This document shows, in pieces, positions 1 through 12,290 of a stretch of DNA of 64,000 nt. This DNA comes from Phytophthora sp. 'mugwort' (taxonomy: Eukaryota > Oomycota > Peronosporomycetes > Peronosporales > Peronosporaceae), in the NCBI GenBank assembly GCA_033558025.1, contig JAUCEF010000005.1:7750001-7814000 (forward strand). Direction: 5' to 3'. The notes beneath the pieces are model-generated. The model saw nothing but the letters and a program-made list of their open reading frames with translations, had not been told where the DNA came from and ran no database searches. The position numbers were made by a program, and so were the translations under genes. The stretch's first letter is position 1. Each line of letters begins with the position of its first letter.

Positions 1-171
1 CTTCGAAGAAGCAGCGCTCCAGCTAGTACAGATGGCCATTCAACGCAGCTTCGTAACTCCTGTCTATTTTTTCACACGAGTTTTTTTTATTCCATTTTCA
101 AAACTTGTGCCTTTGTCCCAAGAGTGATGGTCGAAAAAGTTGAAGTTTGTATCCATTCATAGAGCTGCAGG

Positions 172-3100
172 ATGCTGATGATGCATCGGAAATCGAGTCG
201 AGAGCGAGGCCCCATGATCCGCACGTTGCTGGAGGAAGCTGAGGAACCTGGGGATGAAGAAGAGAAGGAGGTCGAGCGACAGCAGTTTGGGACGGAGTTT
301 ATGGAGACAAATGGCGTACCAAGTACGCAGACTACTGACCATAACATCACTGTACGAGCACTTGTGGAGCCAGTACTCAAGTCTCGGCCACGTCAACACT
401 TGGTCCGCCGCTCCTCCAGCGCTGTAGAACGTATCGCGATGCCATTAGCGCAAGAAGAGAAACAGGATGGAGGTGACAAGTCCTTGCGACCGAGATTCCT
501 TCAAGAACGGTCCGCAACAATTGTCCACATCACCCCTGCGGCGATGAGTCCTTCACGTGCGCCTCGATCAAAAGCTAGTGCGTTTCTGCTGGGAGTCCTA
601 GCAAAATCAAAAGGCTCATCGACTGCTGAAAACCGAAATGCATCACTGGAACCGCTCCGTCCTGGTGTGACCAATACGCTCCATTACGTACCTCCTCAAG
701 GAGTAGAACGAGGAGTGCCACTGCGTATGGCTGGCCGGAATAGTCGACGCTTTGGATGTCAATTATCCATTGGACCAGCGTCAGCATTAGTGGACAGAGG
801 AATTCCCGATGGAGCGATAAAACGCCGCGTTAGTGCGAGTCAGGAGCACATGGTGGAAATTGTTCGGGCTCTTCAAGCGAGCAGACAGCAAATGCCTCAA
901 CAACTGGAAATTCTTCACAGTCTTTTACGATTCATTAACGCCAGCGAAAGAGACGATGGCGGGAAGCGACCCGTTATTGAAGAAATGGTGGACGTCGGGT
1001 TGATACCTGAGTTGGCGAGTATTATGCGTGAGTTCCGTTTCCATACAGGCTTGCAGGTATGTTGAAACACTTTCATTTTGTCGCCCAAAGTGAGTCCAAA
1101 CTAAAAAATTCGTTGTGTTACATGTAGCTGTGCGTTATGGACATTTTATCAGTCCTCGCTGAGGAATCTCATATCTACGCGTATATGATGAGCGAGGTGA
1201 TCAAGTTTCAGGGTATCATATGAATGCCTACTAACTAACTGACCTTCGCTTTGGACTTTGCGATGTAGCATAACCTCGAAAAGTTGATCCAGAAGACTGT
1301 TGCTGTTCATATGAACCAAGACCGTCTCATATTACTTGCCACGAATTTAATTCATGCGATTGAGGATTCCAAGCAACCTATCAACATCCAAGCCTATCAG
1401 GCAGCGAAAGCAGCAAAGGTGCGTCGTCAATCAGCGACATATACCGACATGTTAATGGCGGCAATAACCGCAAAGCCGAAGCCAGCACAAGCGAAATCTG
1501 CTACAAAAGATCATCGCACGTGTCAATCAGCAACCGAAGTGACTCGAAGCCGGGATTTAATCCACAGCGCATCTTCTTCTGAGAAGATCGGATCGGAAAT
1601 ACTCTGCTCGAGTCTGTCAGGGCAGCGACAAGATCAAGTTTTTGCCCTTGATGTAGCTCCACCTGCTCTGAGTGCGCACTACCGCTTGATATTCGCACAG
1701 AAATTGAAGAAGTCTGAGCTTCTACCCCTACAAGAAGCCAAATGTGGCTCAACTGGCCCACTACCAGCGGAAGGTAATCGAGAAAAAAAACATGACTGTC
1801 TCGCAGCAAGTCCGTCACAAAAGTCGTTGCGACTTGAGTTAAAATCTAGATCTCATACAGCAGCAATCTACTCCAGTGGATCGATTTTCGTTGAGCCGTC
1901 ACCACTTTTGAAGCGATTGCCATATCGAGGAAGCGTCAGTGCCGGAGGTGTACGTAGAACACTAAGCACCCCGAAGAAAATTCAACGCGTGCAAACGGAG
2001 CGACGACCTCGGACGAGTGGGTCTACGATTCAACCTTCTACGTCCGGTAGGAACTTGTTAGACTTAGAGGCTGAATCCAATCCTGTCGCAGGTACCACAG
2101 AAGAAAACACTGCTAGTTTTGTTGAGGGTTCTGTCAAGAAGGAGGATGATGACACGGAGGAGGAGTCATATGAAGACGACTTTGATACTACCGGTGACGA
2201 GAATGGAGACGAAGACAAGAAGATGCCAAGTCGCAGCCAAATTGCATCTGACAGCGAGTTGATGGATATAATATTGCAGGGTAGATCGGATCAAGAGTCT
2301 ATAAGCAGCACGTCTTTGTCGTCCTCATCACGAGCCGAAGTCGATGCGGCCACAACCATCCAGCGTCATATTCGCGGAGTATTAGTTCGTCGAGAATGTG
2401 CGCGATCATCCAGAAATTCATCGAGTACAAATGGAATGCCAACGCCGGGGAAGAAGACTCCGCTGATGTCGAAGAATGGAAAGAGGGGCTTGAAAAGTGA
2501 AGGAAGCAGAGGAAAGCGTGTACCGTTCTCAGCACGTGCGCACCGACAACTTCAAACCCCAGGAAAAAGCCGTGGCAACTTACGAAGCGAAGGTTGTGAT
2601 CGATCGATGATGCGAATGAGGCCTTTGACAGCAAAGTCTCTTACATCGCACACGCAAGCGAGATCCAAGATTAAAACTAAAGGTAAATCAAGTCATGATA
2701 TCGACATTCATCAATGCTCCCAGGAGACAAATAACCAGCTCGCAAGTCCCAGCAGAACGTCGCAGCTGAGAAGTTTGTCACTGGCAAAGGAAGTCTTCGA
2801 AACGAACACGAGTAAACCCGATCCCGAGCACACACTCGACGACGTTGAAGCGCGGAGGATTCGCCCCGTTCCCGAAGCTTTAACGCAAATCCAGCTTTTG
2901 TATGCCGAAGGTCTCCAGCACCACAAGGAGAAGCATCTTGGACTTGCCATTGAGTGCTACGAGAAAGCGTTATTTATTCCTGGTGGACAGAGTTTTGCCT
3001 CACTTCATGTGAATCTTGGATCGGCGTTGATGGCGCAGAACAAATTTTCGGAGGCGCTCGAGTCATTCGAGTACGCAACGCGCATCCAGCCCAACAACGT

Positions 3101-3373
3101 CAAGGCGATGTACAACTACTCCTTGGCTTTATTACACTTGGACCGACCACGGGAAGCGCAACGGCTGGTACGTTTTGGCCTTTTCTAGAAAACTGTCACC
3201 GTAGGGTATCGTTTTTGTCTTGGATGTTGACCATCACGTTCTTCTCTACTTAGTTGCGCCGCGTCCTCGAGCTGGACGTGACCCACGAGAAAGCCACCAT
3301 CGCGCTATGTCACCTCCAGGATAGTGTAGGATCTCCAACAATTCACTTACCTCACCACGGTGCTACATCATAA
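172..3373 (+). CDS. armadillo-like / IQ motif / TPR protein
   Basis: Four exons read in frame: 172-1056, 1128-1196, 1269-3167 and 3254-3373, with GT-AG introns of 71, 72 and 86 nt that all fall between codons. The product is 990 aa. Residues about 220-345 look like an armadillo-type helical repeat. The middle is low-complexity, Ser/Lys rich and acidic around residue 610-630. A calmodulin-binding IQ motif (IQRHIRGVLVRR) lies near residue 682. Residues about 855-975 form at least two TPR units. IQ plus TPR suggests a scaffold, possibly cytoskeletal or ciliary, but the exact family is not recognised. The first ATG at 172 is used, yet bases 2-52 also read as a helical coding stretch (ending QMAIQRSF) followed by a possible 110-nt intron to 162 in the same frame, so the true 5' end may lie outside the window. 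It converges with the next gene, 224 bp apart. Confidence 0.75.
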
Positions 3374-3597
3374 TAATTTTGTCATGAATATTACCACGGA
3401 CACATTGATGCAACTAAAGTCAACGATATACTACGTAGTATACGAAGACACGCGACGAACAATATATTTAAACGCAGCCGGACAGGGCAAGTGTTTGCTT
3501 TGTTGCAGCTTGCAACGCACCAGCCTAAACCAGTAACATCAGGCCCTTTCTTCCGGGTTTCATTAAAGTGCCAAACAGATGCGAGATTCAGCTAAGC

Positions 3598-4989
3598 CTA
3601 TACTACTTCCAATGCTCGTCGGGAATGCTCATCAGGGCTGTCGCTGCTCTCCGTGCTGCTGGCATACTCCTCCTCCCCCTGCAGCTTCTGCGGCGTGGAC
3701 ACGCGGAAGACGAACGACTGAGCCACAATATCGTGCTGGCGCGGGCTGCTCAGGCTGATCGGCATGGCGATCGAATACTTCACAAAATTGCCAAATTTCT
3801 CGTGTTTCGAGACCAGAAAGATGCCGAGAGCCACAAAGAGGATGGCAGTGGGGAACATGATCCACTGCGTCCTGGTGAAGTTGTGAGCCTGCTGGAAGAA
3901 GACGACGCCGCTGATATTACTCATTGTGATCCAGAAGCCCTGGAACACGGGGTACGACGACATGGTGTCGCCGCTCATGGTGGCCAGGTTTAGTGTGTGG
4001 GTTTGGGTCAGCAGCGTCGCGGCCATGCCTGCGCACAGCACGTACGTGCCGAAGTACTGAAACTGGTTGTCACCTGAGACGGTGGATGAAATAAGCTCCA
4101 CGACACACTTGGCGAGCAACACCGACTGGCCTCCGATCGTGCCTGAGATGGCGGCCCAGTAGAGCGGAAGCTTGGGATCGATGATGAGCGTGTGCTTCTC
4201 AATCTCGCTTTCGTCGTACTTTCCGATCTTGAGGCTCGAGAGTTCGATCTCCTCGAGGTGGTCGTCCTCCTCTCCTGGTAGTCGCTTACCCATGGGCGAA
4301 AGCGACAAGTGGTCACCGAAGATAGGCGACGGAAAGGGCGACATCATGGCTCCCTTATTGATCTTGGGTTCGCCCAGAGCGGGTGACTCCTCTGCGTTCT
4401 TCATCTCCTTCGTTTTCTTGGCTGCGATCTCGCGCTTTTTTTCCTGCACGTCATCCACGCGGGCGTCCTCCTTGTCCGTGCTGGCCACACGCAGCGCCGG
4501 CGCCTTGGAGCGACGCGCACGCATGTAAAGCGTCATGCAGAACGCCGTGGTGACGAGTGCGTAGAGGATGAAGGGCGCGGCCCCCATGAGCTCGTAAATC
4601 TGGTCCATCTGGTAGTGACCCTCGTCTTCCTCGCTGGCCGCAGCGAGCACCACGACGCCCAGAGACACCGAGGCAACCCCGACAATGTCTGTCAGGTACA
4701 AACTCTGCTTAAGCCAGAAGTGCGACATTAGGCAGTTGCCAAGGATCGTGGAGCCGCCTCCGAGTGACGCCACGAGCGTCTGCGGCGCGAAGCCTAGCGC
4801 CAAAAAGTCGCCTAAAGACGCACCCACGACGCAGATCATTCCGACCCACCAGATCGGACGCGTGGTGTATGGACGCTGCACGGCGCGCAGTTCCTCCTTG
4901 TCATGCGAATATTTCTGCAGGTTCACGCCGAATATGGACAGGAAAGCCGACACCACGGCGATGGCGCCACCAATAAAGTCGCTCTTCAT
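3598..4989 (-). CDS. NIPA-type magnesium transporter
   Basis: Single-exon gene of 463 aa starting at the ATG at 4989 (MKSDFIGGAIAVV), which is where this family normally begins, just before the first membrane helix. An in-frame ATG at 5223 would add 78 residues of low-complexity sequence with no family support, so it is not used. Several hydrophobic helices are visible, with the conserved stretches GASLGDFLALGFAPQTLVAS and SLGGGSTILGN typical of NIPA/DUF803 Mg2+ transporters of the DMT superfamily. The protein carries an unusually long charged cytosolic loop (about residues 160-260, rich in Lys/Glu) between the two halves, plus an acidic/serine C-terminal tail. The expected role is Mg2+ uptake or transport at the plasma or endosomal membrane. 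Assignment rests on family motifs read by eye. Confidence 0.85.
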   Translation of the reverse strand: MKSDFIGGAIAVVSAFLSIFGVNLQKYSHDKEELRAVQRPYTTRPIWWVGMICVVGASLGDFLALGFAPQTLVASLGGGSTILGNCLMSHFWLKQSLYLTDIVGVASVSLGVVVLAAASEEDEGHYQMDQIYELMGAAPFILYALVTTAFCMTLYMRARRSKAPALRVASTDKEDARVDDVQEKKREIAAKKTKEMKNAEESPALGEPKINKGAMMSPFPSPIFGDHLSLSPMGKRLPGEEDDHLEEIELSSLKIGKYDESEIEKHTLIIDPKLPLYWAAISGTIGGQSVLLAKCVVELISSTVSGDNQFQYFGTYVLCAGMAATLLTQTHTLNLATMSGDTMSSYPVFQGFWITMSNISGVVFFQQAHNFTRTQWIMFPTAILFVALGIFLVSKHEKFGNFVKYSIAMPISLSSPRQHDIVAQSFVFRVSTPQKLQGEEEYASSTESSDSPDEHSRRALEVV

Positions 4990-7278
4990 GGCGACGAGGA
5001 GTAGAGTAGACTGGCTGGTAAGCGGACTGGGCGCTTCTGAGTGCCCGACTGCGCTTTCTCGACTACTGTGTACACTATGAAGAAGGCGACTGACTGACTC
5101 GAAGGGACGAACGAGTGGCACAAGTACAAAAGTTGGCACCGAGCCTGGAAGGGCGGAAAAACGGGTCACCGGGATTGTGCAACGCGGTATGTTGAGAAAA
5201 GTGAGTAAGTCGTGAAGTGGCAACGCATGGCTGGGCTACGTCCCCTGATCATGGGCATCAGTTGCATTTTGGCATAGAAGAATCCAGGCCCGGCAGGTTC
5301 AACCGCCGATGGCTCCAGCACGTGGTCTCCACGTGAAAGTTTGGCACTTGTGGGCGCGAGGCATAGATCGATGGATTCACCCGATGGGCTCTGATGTCAG
5401 AGCGAGGTGTCCGCAGTGAGGACTCCTCACCCTAGGACGAACGGACGATAGTCGTCACAACATTTCACATCGGGCGCCAGTATCCGCACTTCCCTATGTA
5501 TGATGGAACCTGGTGATTATAATTTCCTCATGGATGTCGTCGGAGTTCGTCTCCATGAGGACTATTCATCGCGCGTTCGAGTCAGCGGTACCAGCTCGCC
5601 ACGCCAGTGCAACCTCTTGGCCGGATTCACGCCAGCTGCGCAGCGTTATGTGGCAGCAGCCGACAGGAGTCGTACGAGGCACCGCGCAAAGTTGACCAAC
5701 CAGCGGTCTCCACCGCATCACGCCGAGCGGTCATTGGGTGAAAGTGCGGAACGTTAATGTGGACCACAGAAAACAAACCTGGTCAGCTGATGTGGATGCA
5801 GGCCACAATAAGTGCAGACAAAGAAGGAGCATACTGACAGTCATGAAAGCAGGTTTGCTTCACTAGTGCGGTCAGTTAAGGAGTGCCCTAGTTAGAGAGT
5901 CCATTTATGGAGGTGTGACTGTACCTGATTATTTGTTATTTGCAATAGATAGCAGATACGGATTCTACGCGTAAAAAAACAAAAACAAAATCATCGAGCC
6001 AGTCGAAGAAGACAAAAAAAACGGGTTTTGTAATGTTTGAACTTGCGTGCTTCGCCGTTACGCTCTGGCGCGTTAACGGTACCGGTATTGTAGGACCGAT
6101 AGTGATTTTTGTTGCCCATATTTGCGGAGTTCATTTAAATACACAAAAAAGGTTTGGAAAATAACACGAATACCAATACGATAACGTACAAAAATTAAGT
6201 TTAAGGATCAATGTTGATTGGCTTACCAAATTTACGACAGTGACATGTAAGCGGGTTGTTGCCGGATTTGAGTTGACCGTCATGTAACACTCCCAAAATA
6301 GCTTACGATGAACACTTCGACATCACCCTTTCTGAGGTTCAACGTGATGTGGAGAAGACGATGTCCTGAGCCGGTGCACGACGACACCATCCTGGTGCGC
6401 TGTCACCAAGAAAAACATTCAGGCGAGCGGCATTTCGATCGGATGCTCCACTCAAGCTGTCAGACGTAATCCCTGTATCGAACCCAATTATCGCAATGCA
6501 TTGCAGTAGTGGAGGCTATATCACTGGCTCCGTGACGGAAGGCCGAGAACTACCGCGAAGGAAGCCCCTCCCCCCCCCCCTCAAAAACCGTTTTATCCCC
6601 CAGCTAACGCATTCTAATTTGTGTGAGTTTTTAAGCTGCAACAGTATAATAACTATTTTAGAAAACAGCCGCGGCGGACATCGAATGGTAAGCAATGTCG
6701 TAGCAGATGGTACACGATTACCATACAACACGACTACAACAAGGTAGGTACCCACTACACATATAAAGATCACCTCGATAATTTAATACCTTTGGTTGAA
6801 GCTATTCCTATTATGTACAACAACTTATTAGCTATCAGGGGCAAACTGCTCGTAAAAAAAAAACGTAGTGAGCGATGACTCAAAGTATTAGGTTTCATAA
6901 TAATTAGCTTGACCAGCTACATGTACTAAATTGGCGAGGTGGACCTGAATATAATTTTGTACCGGTATTGGCACACTGTCCTTATAGAAATAGCTAAGCT
7001 GTGCAATATACAGTATTATAGTACATCATGAGGGTGCCTAGGGGTACTCTCGTTGCCCTCTTATGCACAGGTTGAGCGATGGTGCAGCATAAACCAAACA
7101 CTCGTCCGCTAGCGTCGGAACGCGGGGAATTAGCGGGTTTCATGTTCGCTTTTTATTGAAATTAGGTAAGAGCAATGCATGTTTCTCAAAAGTCCTAAAT
7201 CGCCTAAAACAAGAGAATCAATTATATTTTCCTGGGAGCCTCCATGCTCCAAAGCTCTCCACATCAGAATCATCACCA
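4990..7278. other. gene-poor intergenic stretch
   Basis: The first 250 bases would hold the promoter of the NIPA-type gene. The rest has no convincing gene. Short open frames (for example 5500-5757) have no recognisable motif. A C-run lies near 6571-6581. The DNA becomes AT-rich from about 6780. It probably holds decayed repeat DNA that I cannot name. Confidence 0.5.
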
Positions 7279-7692
7279 TCACAGGAACGACACAAAACTC
7301 CGCTGCATTGCATGGTTCCTGCCTCTTCCAGCATCCGTCACCGTGTAGAATATACCAGCGCTGAGATAGGCAGCATTCAGAGGAGTTCCCCACATAAAAT
7401 TTATCGGAGCCGCAAGCTGTACCTGCGTGATGGCTCCATATTCGACAATCGATAAATGGTCGAAGAACTCCGATGATGGAATACCTCCTGCCAACATCAC
7501 GGGAGAATTGGCATTGACCGCAACGACCAGAGCTGAAAACCAGACTTGCAATGCAATGCCAGACGCAGCAGCATTTGCTCCCTGTGGAATAGGAGCACCA
7601 GCAACTCCCAGACAAGCATGCAATGTCGCATCGTCTGCCCAGCCGATCGCAATGCCGAGATCGTTGATGTCGCCAACCTTTATCCGCTGCAT
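7279..7692 (-). CDS. unrecognised small protein (tentative)
   Basis: Open frame of 137 aa, ATG at 7692, stop at 7279. The frame stays open upstream without an ATG to about 7790, so the start may be missing or spliced. The sequence is rich in Ala, Gly, Leu and Val and has protein-like hydrophobic patches, including ALQVWFSALVVAVNANSPVM and QVQLAAPINFMWGTPLNAAY. I do not recognise the family. It has no signal peptide at the chosen ATG. It lies in repeat-rich DNA between the NIPA gene and a decayed copia element, so it could be a fragment of a mobile element or of a host gene. Confidence 0.3.
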   Translation of the reverse strand: MQRIKVGDINDLGIAIGWADDATLHACLGVAGAPIPQGANAAASGIALQVWFSALVVAVNANSPVMLAGGIPSSEFFDHLSIVEYGAITQVQLAAPINFMWGTPLNAAYLSAGIFYTVTDAGRGRNHAMQRSFVSFL

Positions 7693-8450
7693 CGACTCAT
7701 CCCAGGTCGCGTCACAATGCGAGTCTTTGACGTCGGAATTTTTCTTCTTTTCACTCCTTTGTTTCTTTCTTGGAGGCTGTTACACTACCCCACCTTCGCC
7801 ACTTTCTCGCGACATTCTTCTTGTCGTTGCTGCCGTGTTTCCGCGGGGAAATTGGCAATTCTCAAGCAGATTATAGATTCATGATCTAATTGCACAAAAA
7901 GGCATGAATTTACCCACGACGAAAAACCGGTTTCGCACCGATATCCCACAAAATAATCGCCGAGTTTCAAAAGGCCGCCAGCTAATTTCTCGTTATCAGA
8001 AGCGACGATATCAGCTATGGGACTGCTCTGTATAATGAAATTAATTAAATAATGTGATCAGGTGGCCACGTCCAGCCCATGAAAAATTCCACTATACATT
8101 TAATGATTTTCGGTCCCTTGACGAACTACGATGACAGCCTCTAGACTGCCACTGGACGTTTACTGAGTGGATGCTGAACCATGGGTGCATGGACCGAGCA
8201 TGAATTGGCTATGATGTAGTGAAGGCGCTAGTCAACTTGATAGGATATACGAGTGACGGTAGTTGCAGTTAGCAGAATGATTGCTAAGGGTCGTGTGCCC
8301 AAAAGGATCCTCTGCGCGTAATACGCGGAGTAAAATACCCAGCGTAGAGAAGCAGAAATCGCTAAGTCTAATGAAGCTCACTTTCCAAAACACATTCCAA
8401 GCATCGCATTAAGTCCAAGCCATCCGTGCAACAGTGTATTCGTTAGTGGT
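7693..8450. other. intergenic, possible 5' flank of copia remnant
   Basis: No gene seen. This is where a 5' long terminal repeat of the downstream copia element would be expected, but I could not find a matching second copy in the window, so no LTR is called. Confidence 0.4.
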
Positions 8451-8454
8451 TATA

Positions 8455-11400
8455 AGCCCAGCACCAATCGGCCCCAACGACGTGCTACGGGACGGTAACT
8501 ACTTCATTGGGGATTTAACGCGCGCATGGTTCTTGCCAGGAAGGAACTGCTGAATCACGTCGTTTTGAAGCCAGAACAGGTCGCGCTGCGGGGCACTGCA
8601 GCATGGGAAGCCGGGGACCTGAAGGCGCTGGCTGTGCTGGTGAAACTCCTCAGACCTGCCTACCAGCCTATGGTCCGTAAGGCTACTCTGACATTAATGC
8701 GTGGGAAACGCTACGCGAAGCAGAACCTGCACAACCGTGTACAGCCGCGAAATCAGCTCCATGAGTTCACAATGATCACTGGTGATGACCTGATGCAACA
8801 CCTCATGCAGTAATGAGTTGTGTCTGTGTCTATCGGCTGTCGGTGACGTGGTCGCTGATGACGAACGATTGGTGATCTTTCTGGGTAGTCTCTCTTAAGA
8901 ATATGATGGGATGATGAAGATTATCGAGGCGCATAGAAAATGTGACGCTCCTCGACACGAACGAAATTCTTCGGAGGATAGACAATCCAAAACCGTGAGA
9001 AGCAAGAGACCGCATTCCATGCAGCAGCCAATGATGAACATGGGCGAGGAGGCCGCTTTGGTAGCGGTCGTGGGCGTGAAGGACGGCGCTAGCACTGGCG
9101 TGGACGCCAAACCGGTCGTGGAACCGCCCAATGGGTGCAGGTGGTTGTGCTTTTAACGGGAAGTGCTTTTTGGGTAAGGAATACAGGCACAAGCGCGTAC
9201 AGTGCCCTAGGGCTGGGGCGGGCGATGACGAGAGCGAGTATGCGTTCGCTGTATCAACCGAAGCGTCGTCGTCGTGGATTCTCGTTAGTGGGGCCAATTC
9301 CCACATGACAAATAACCGTGGTGATTTTTTACCTTCTCGGAGCTGACCGGTCCGTTGGATGTCCTTGTTGCAAGTGGGGTTCGTTTGCCGGCTCTTGGAG
9401 CTGGAGTTTTGCGCGTTGCTGCCGATGATGGAGCCATCGTAACGATGTCGAAGGTGCTGTACGTTCCCAGTCTTGATCGAAAGCTACTCTCTATCCTCGC
9501 ACTTGCATCAAAGGGACTGACGGTCGTATTCGATGGTGACGGCTGTGCGATCCAGCACAAAGGCAAAGTTGTCTCTCGTGTGCACAAGACAGGCGTAATG
9601 TACGTCTGGGACGTCCGCATGCTGCAAGAGGAACAAATGGACGAGATCGCTGCGTCTGCTGTGAGCCAGGTCGATGCTGCGGTGTGGCACGCACGCCTTG
9701 GACATTTATCACTGCCGCGGATGCGTGTTGTATCACGTAATGTTTCTGGTGTTCCTGACATGGTTCGGGTGGAGGGATCAATGGGGTATGTGAAGCATGT
9801 GCGCGCACAAAATGGCCGTGGCACCATTCTTGCATCAATTGGGAAGCCAGGTGAAAACGCAGCGTGTGCTTGAATTGGTGCACAGCGATGTGATGGGGCC
9901 AATGAACCCGAATTTAAAGGGTGGTGCTAGGTTCGTGGTGATGTTCATTGACGACTTTTCCCGATACGTCTGTGTCTACTTGTTGATTGTTGAAGGCGAA
10001 GTCTGAGGTACTGAGATGCTTTAAAGACTTTCGGCAGCTCGCGAAACGCAGATCTGGTCGGTTTTGAAGTACCTGTGCACCGATAATGGCGGCAAGTACA
10101 TGAGCAAGCAATTCAATCAGTTCTCTGTGAGTCATGGTATCGTGCATCAAACCACGACCCCCTACACGCCGCAGCAAAATATACTTGCAGAGAAAATATT
10201 AGTAATAAAAATTTCAGTAATATGAGCGCATGAACCGCACGATTGCCGAACGAGCTCGCGCGATGCTCTACTATCAGCATGTTGACAAATGTTGGTTGGC
10301 ACAAGCGTTAATGACATCCGTGTACATCACCAATCGTATTCCCAACACGGCTCGCAGTGACACGACCCCATTTGAGGTTTTCTGGAAGAATTACTTACAC
10401 TTGATCATCTCCATGTTTTCGGGGCCCGTGGGTTTATGCACGTCGATAAGGGGTTACGCAGTAAGTGGGACAGCAAGGCCCATAAGTGCATGCTGCTGGG
10501 CTACGCAGACAACTCCAAGGCATACAGGGTGTGGGATTTTGATGCTTCTCGTGTCACAACAGCCGCACGGTTAACCTAGATGAACGCCCGCCGTCGGCAG
10601 TACAAACGGTGAACCTGGCCGACAACCTGCCGGCAACCATGCAGCTAGATGATGACTTCGCTGAAGACGACAGTCTACCGGTTTGTCGTCCGCCTACTGG
10701 CCTGTTGACGGCGATTATGTCGAGATGAATGCTGTGCAGGAGGTCAACCATTCAGCAGCCCGATGGACCAGGACTGCATCAGTGTGTCAGACGCATTGGT
10801 GCCTATCTTGACGTCGTTATCAAATCAACAGGGCATGGTGTCGCCCGGTCAGGGCCAGACTTCTACGCACACGCTCACAACAGTGCCTTTGCTTTTTGAG
10901 AAGATGCATGCAATGGGTGGCAATCGTACAAGGACACTCGGATGAGGGGAAGGGTCAACTGGTGTTCCAAGGCTCAGCACGACACCCGGTTATTGGGCGC
11001 GACATGGTGCCGCGATTGCTTCCGGGTGTGGGGCTGCCTGTCGCCCAGCCACTAGCCCTTCCACCATCCAGCCGCAATGTGGCGGATGTGCAACTTGGAT
11101 TGCCTCCTGCTCAGTCACTTGATGTTCCTTCGATTGATGCACCTGGTAGTGACACCTCCAGTGACTATGGTGCCGAGCCAGACCAAAAGCGACCTCGTAT
11201 AGCTGATAATGATGAAGTTGCTCTCGCTGCTGAAGATGTTCCGGTCACCTAATGTGGGGCCATGAGATCTGACAAGCGCTGAAATGGAAGGGGGCCATCC
11301 ACGCTGAATTACGCTCTCATATACAGAATCATACCTGGGATATCGTACATCGTTCTCGTGGTGTAAATGTAATTGGTTGCAAGTGGGTATTCGGGTACAA

Positions 11401-12290
11401 ACGGAACGATCACGGTGAGATTGTGCGGTACAAGGCGCGCTTGGTCGCTCAAGGTTTTCTGCAGACGTATGGAATTGACCACCATGAGACTTACTCGCCT
11501 GTTGTTAGCCTGCCTACTTTGCGTATCTTCTTTGCTGTCTGCAATCACCTGGGATACTAGATGAAGCAATTCAATGTGGAGACGGCTTCTCTCAATGGCG
11601 ATTTGGATGAGATTGTCTTCATGACAATTCCGTTGGGTTAGTTCCCACAGGGGGACGGTATGTAGACTGCGTCGTAGCCTGTACGGGTTGAAGCAGGCGA
11701 CAGCGGTATGGTTTGAAACTATTCGTGCTGTCTTCGTTGGAATGGGGTTCAAGCAGTGTCGAGATGACACCTGCCTATTTGTCTGAGCTGGCCATCATGG
11801 ACCTGTACTCGTCGAGCTTTATGGTGATGACATGCTGATTGTGTGCGCAGCTGAATCAGAGGCTCCTGATATTGAACGAGACCTGTCAAAGCACTTCAAG
11901 ATGAAGTCGTTTGGCGACACACGTTACGTGCTGGGTATGGAGGTGCTTTACGACCGCGTTCAGGGGGAAATGCGTTGGCGCCAATCGCAGTTTATTTCTC
12001 GCATGATCGAGAGGTTCGGACAGACTTATGCATTCGCCATTCGAAATCCGAACGTCGTGGGGCAAGACCTTCGCCCAGCGGATAAGCTCCCACCGCAATT
12101 GATCTGGTCGCTGTTGTATGTGGCAAATGGCTCTCGTCCTGATGTCTGTGTGTCGCTGAGTGTGCTACCGCAATACCTGGAAAAGGCTCAGGAAATGAAC
12201 TGGCGTGCTGGCATTCGAGTGCTTCGTTATCGGAAAGGCACCGAGTACATGACGCTGGTGTTAAGCGTGGTACACCTCCAGTAGAGGATG
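8455..12290 (+). mobile_element. decayed Ty1/copia retrotransposon, 3' truncated
   Basis: Gag and pol pieces appear in the normal copia order but in several frames with stops. A gag-like region spans about 8455-8960 (KQNLHNRVQPRNQLHEF), followed by a zinc-knuckle remnant and a protease site near 9280 (WILVSGANSHMT). A GAG-pre-integrase motif lies near 9685 (WHARLGHLSLPRM), and the integrase core at about 9880-10330. A copia-type reverse transcriptase spans about 11340-11860, including a YGDD box near 11820. The RT/RNase H connection runs to about 12260. The protease catalytic Asp of the usual DSGA is Val here. The RNase H domain and 3' LTR are missing because gypsy-type sequence begins at about 12300. 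No LTRs were found. The element cannot encode its own movement. Confidence 0.85.

Noticed and set aside
5500..5757. 85-codon plus frame upstream of the NIPA gene
   Set aside because: Composition is unremarkable, no motif, and an overlapping frame is equally open.
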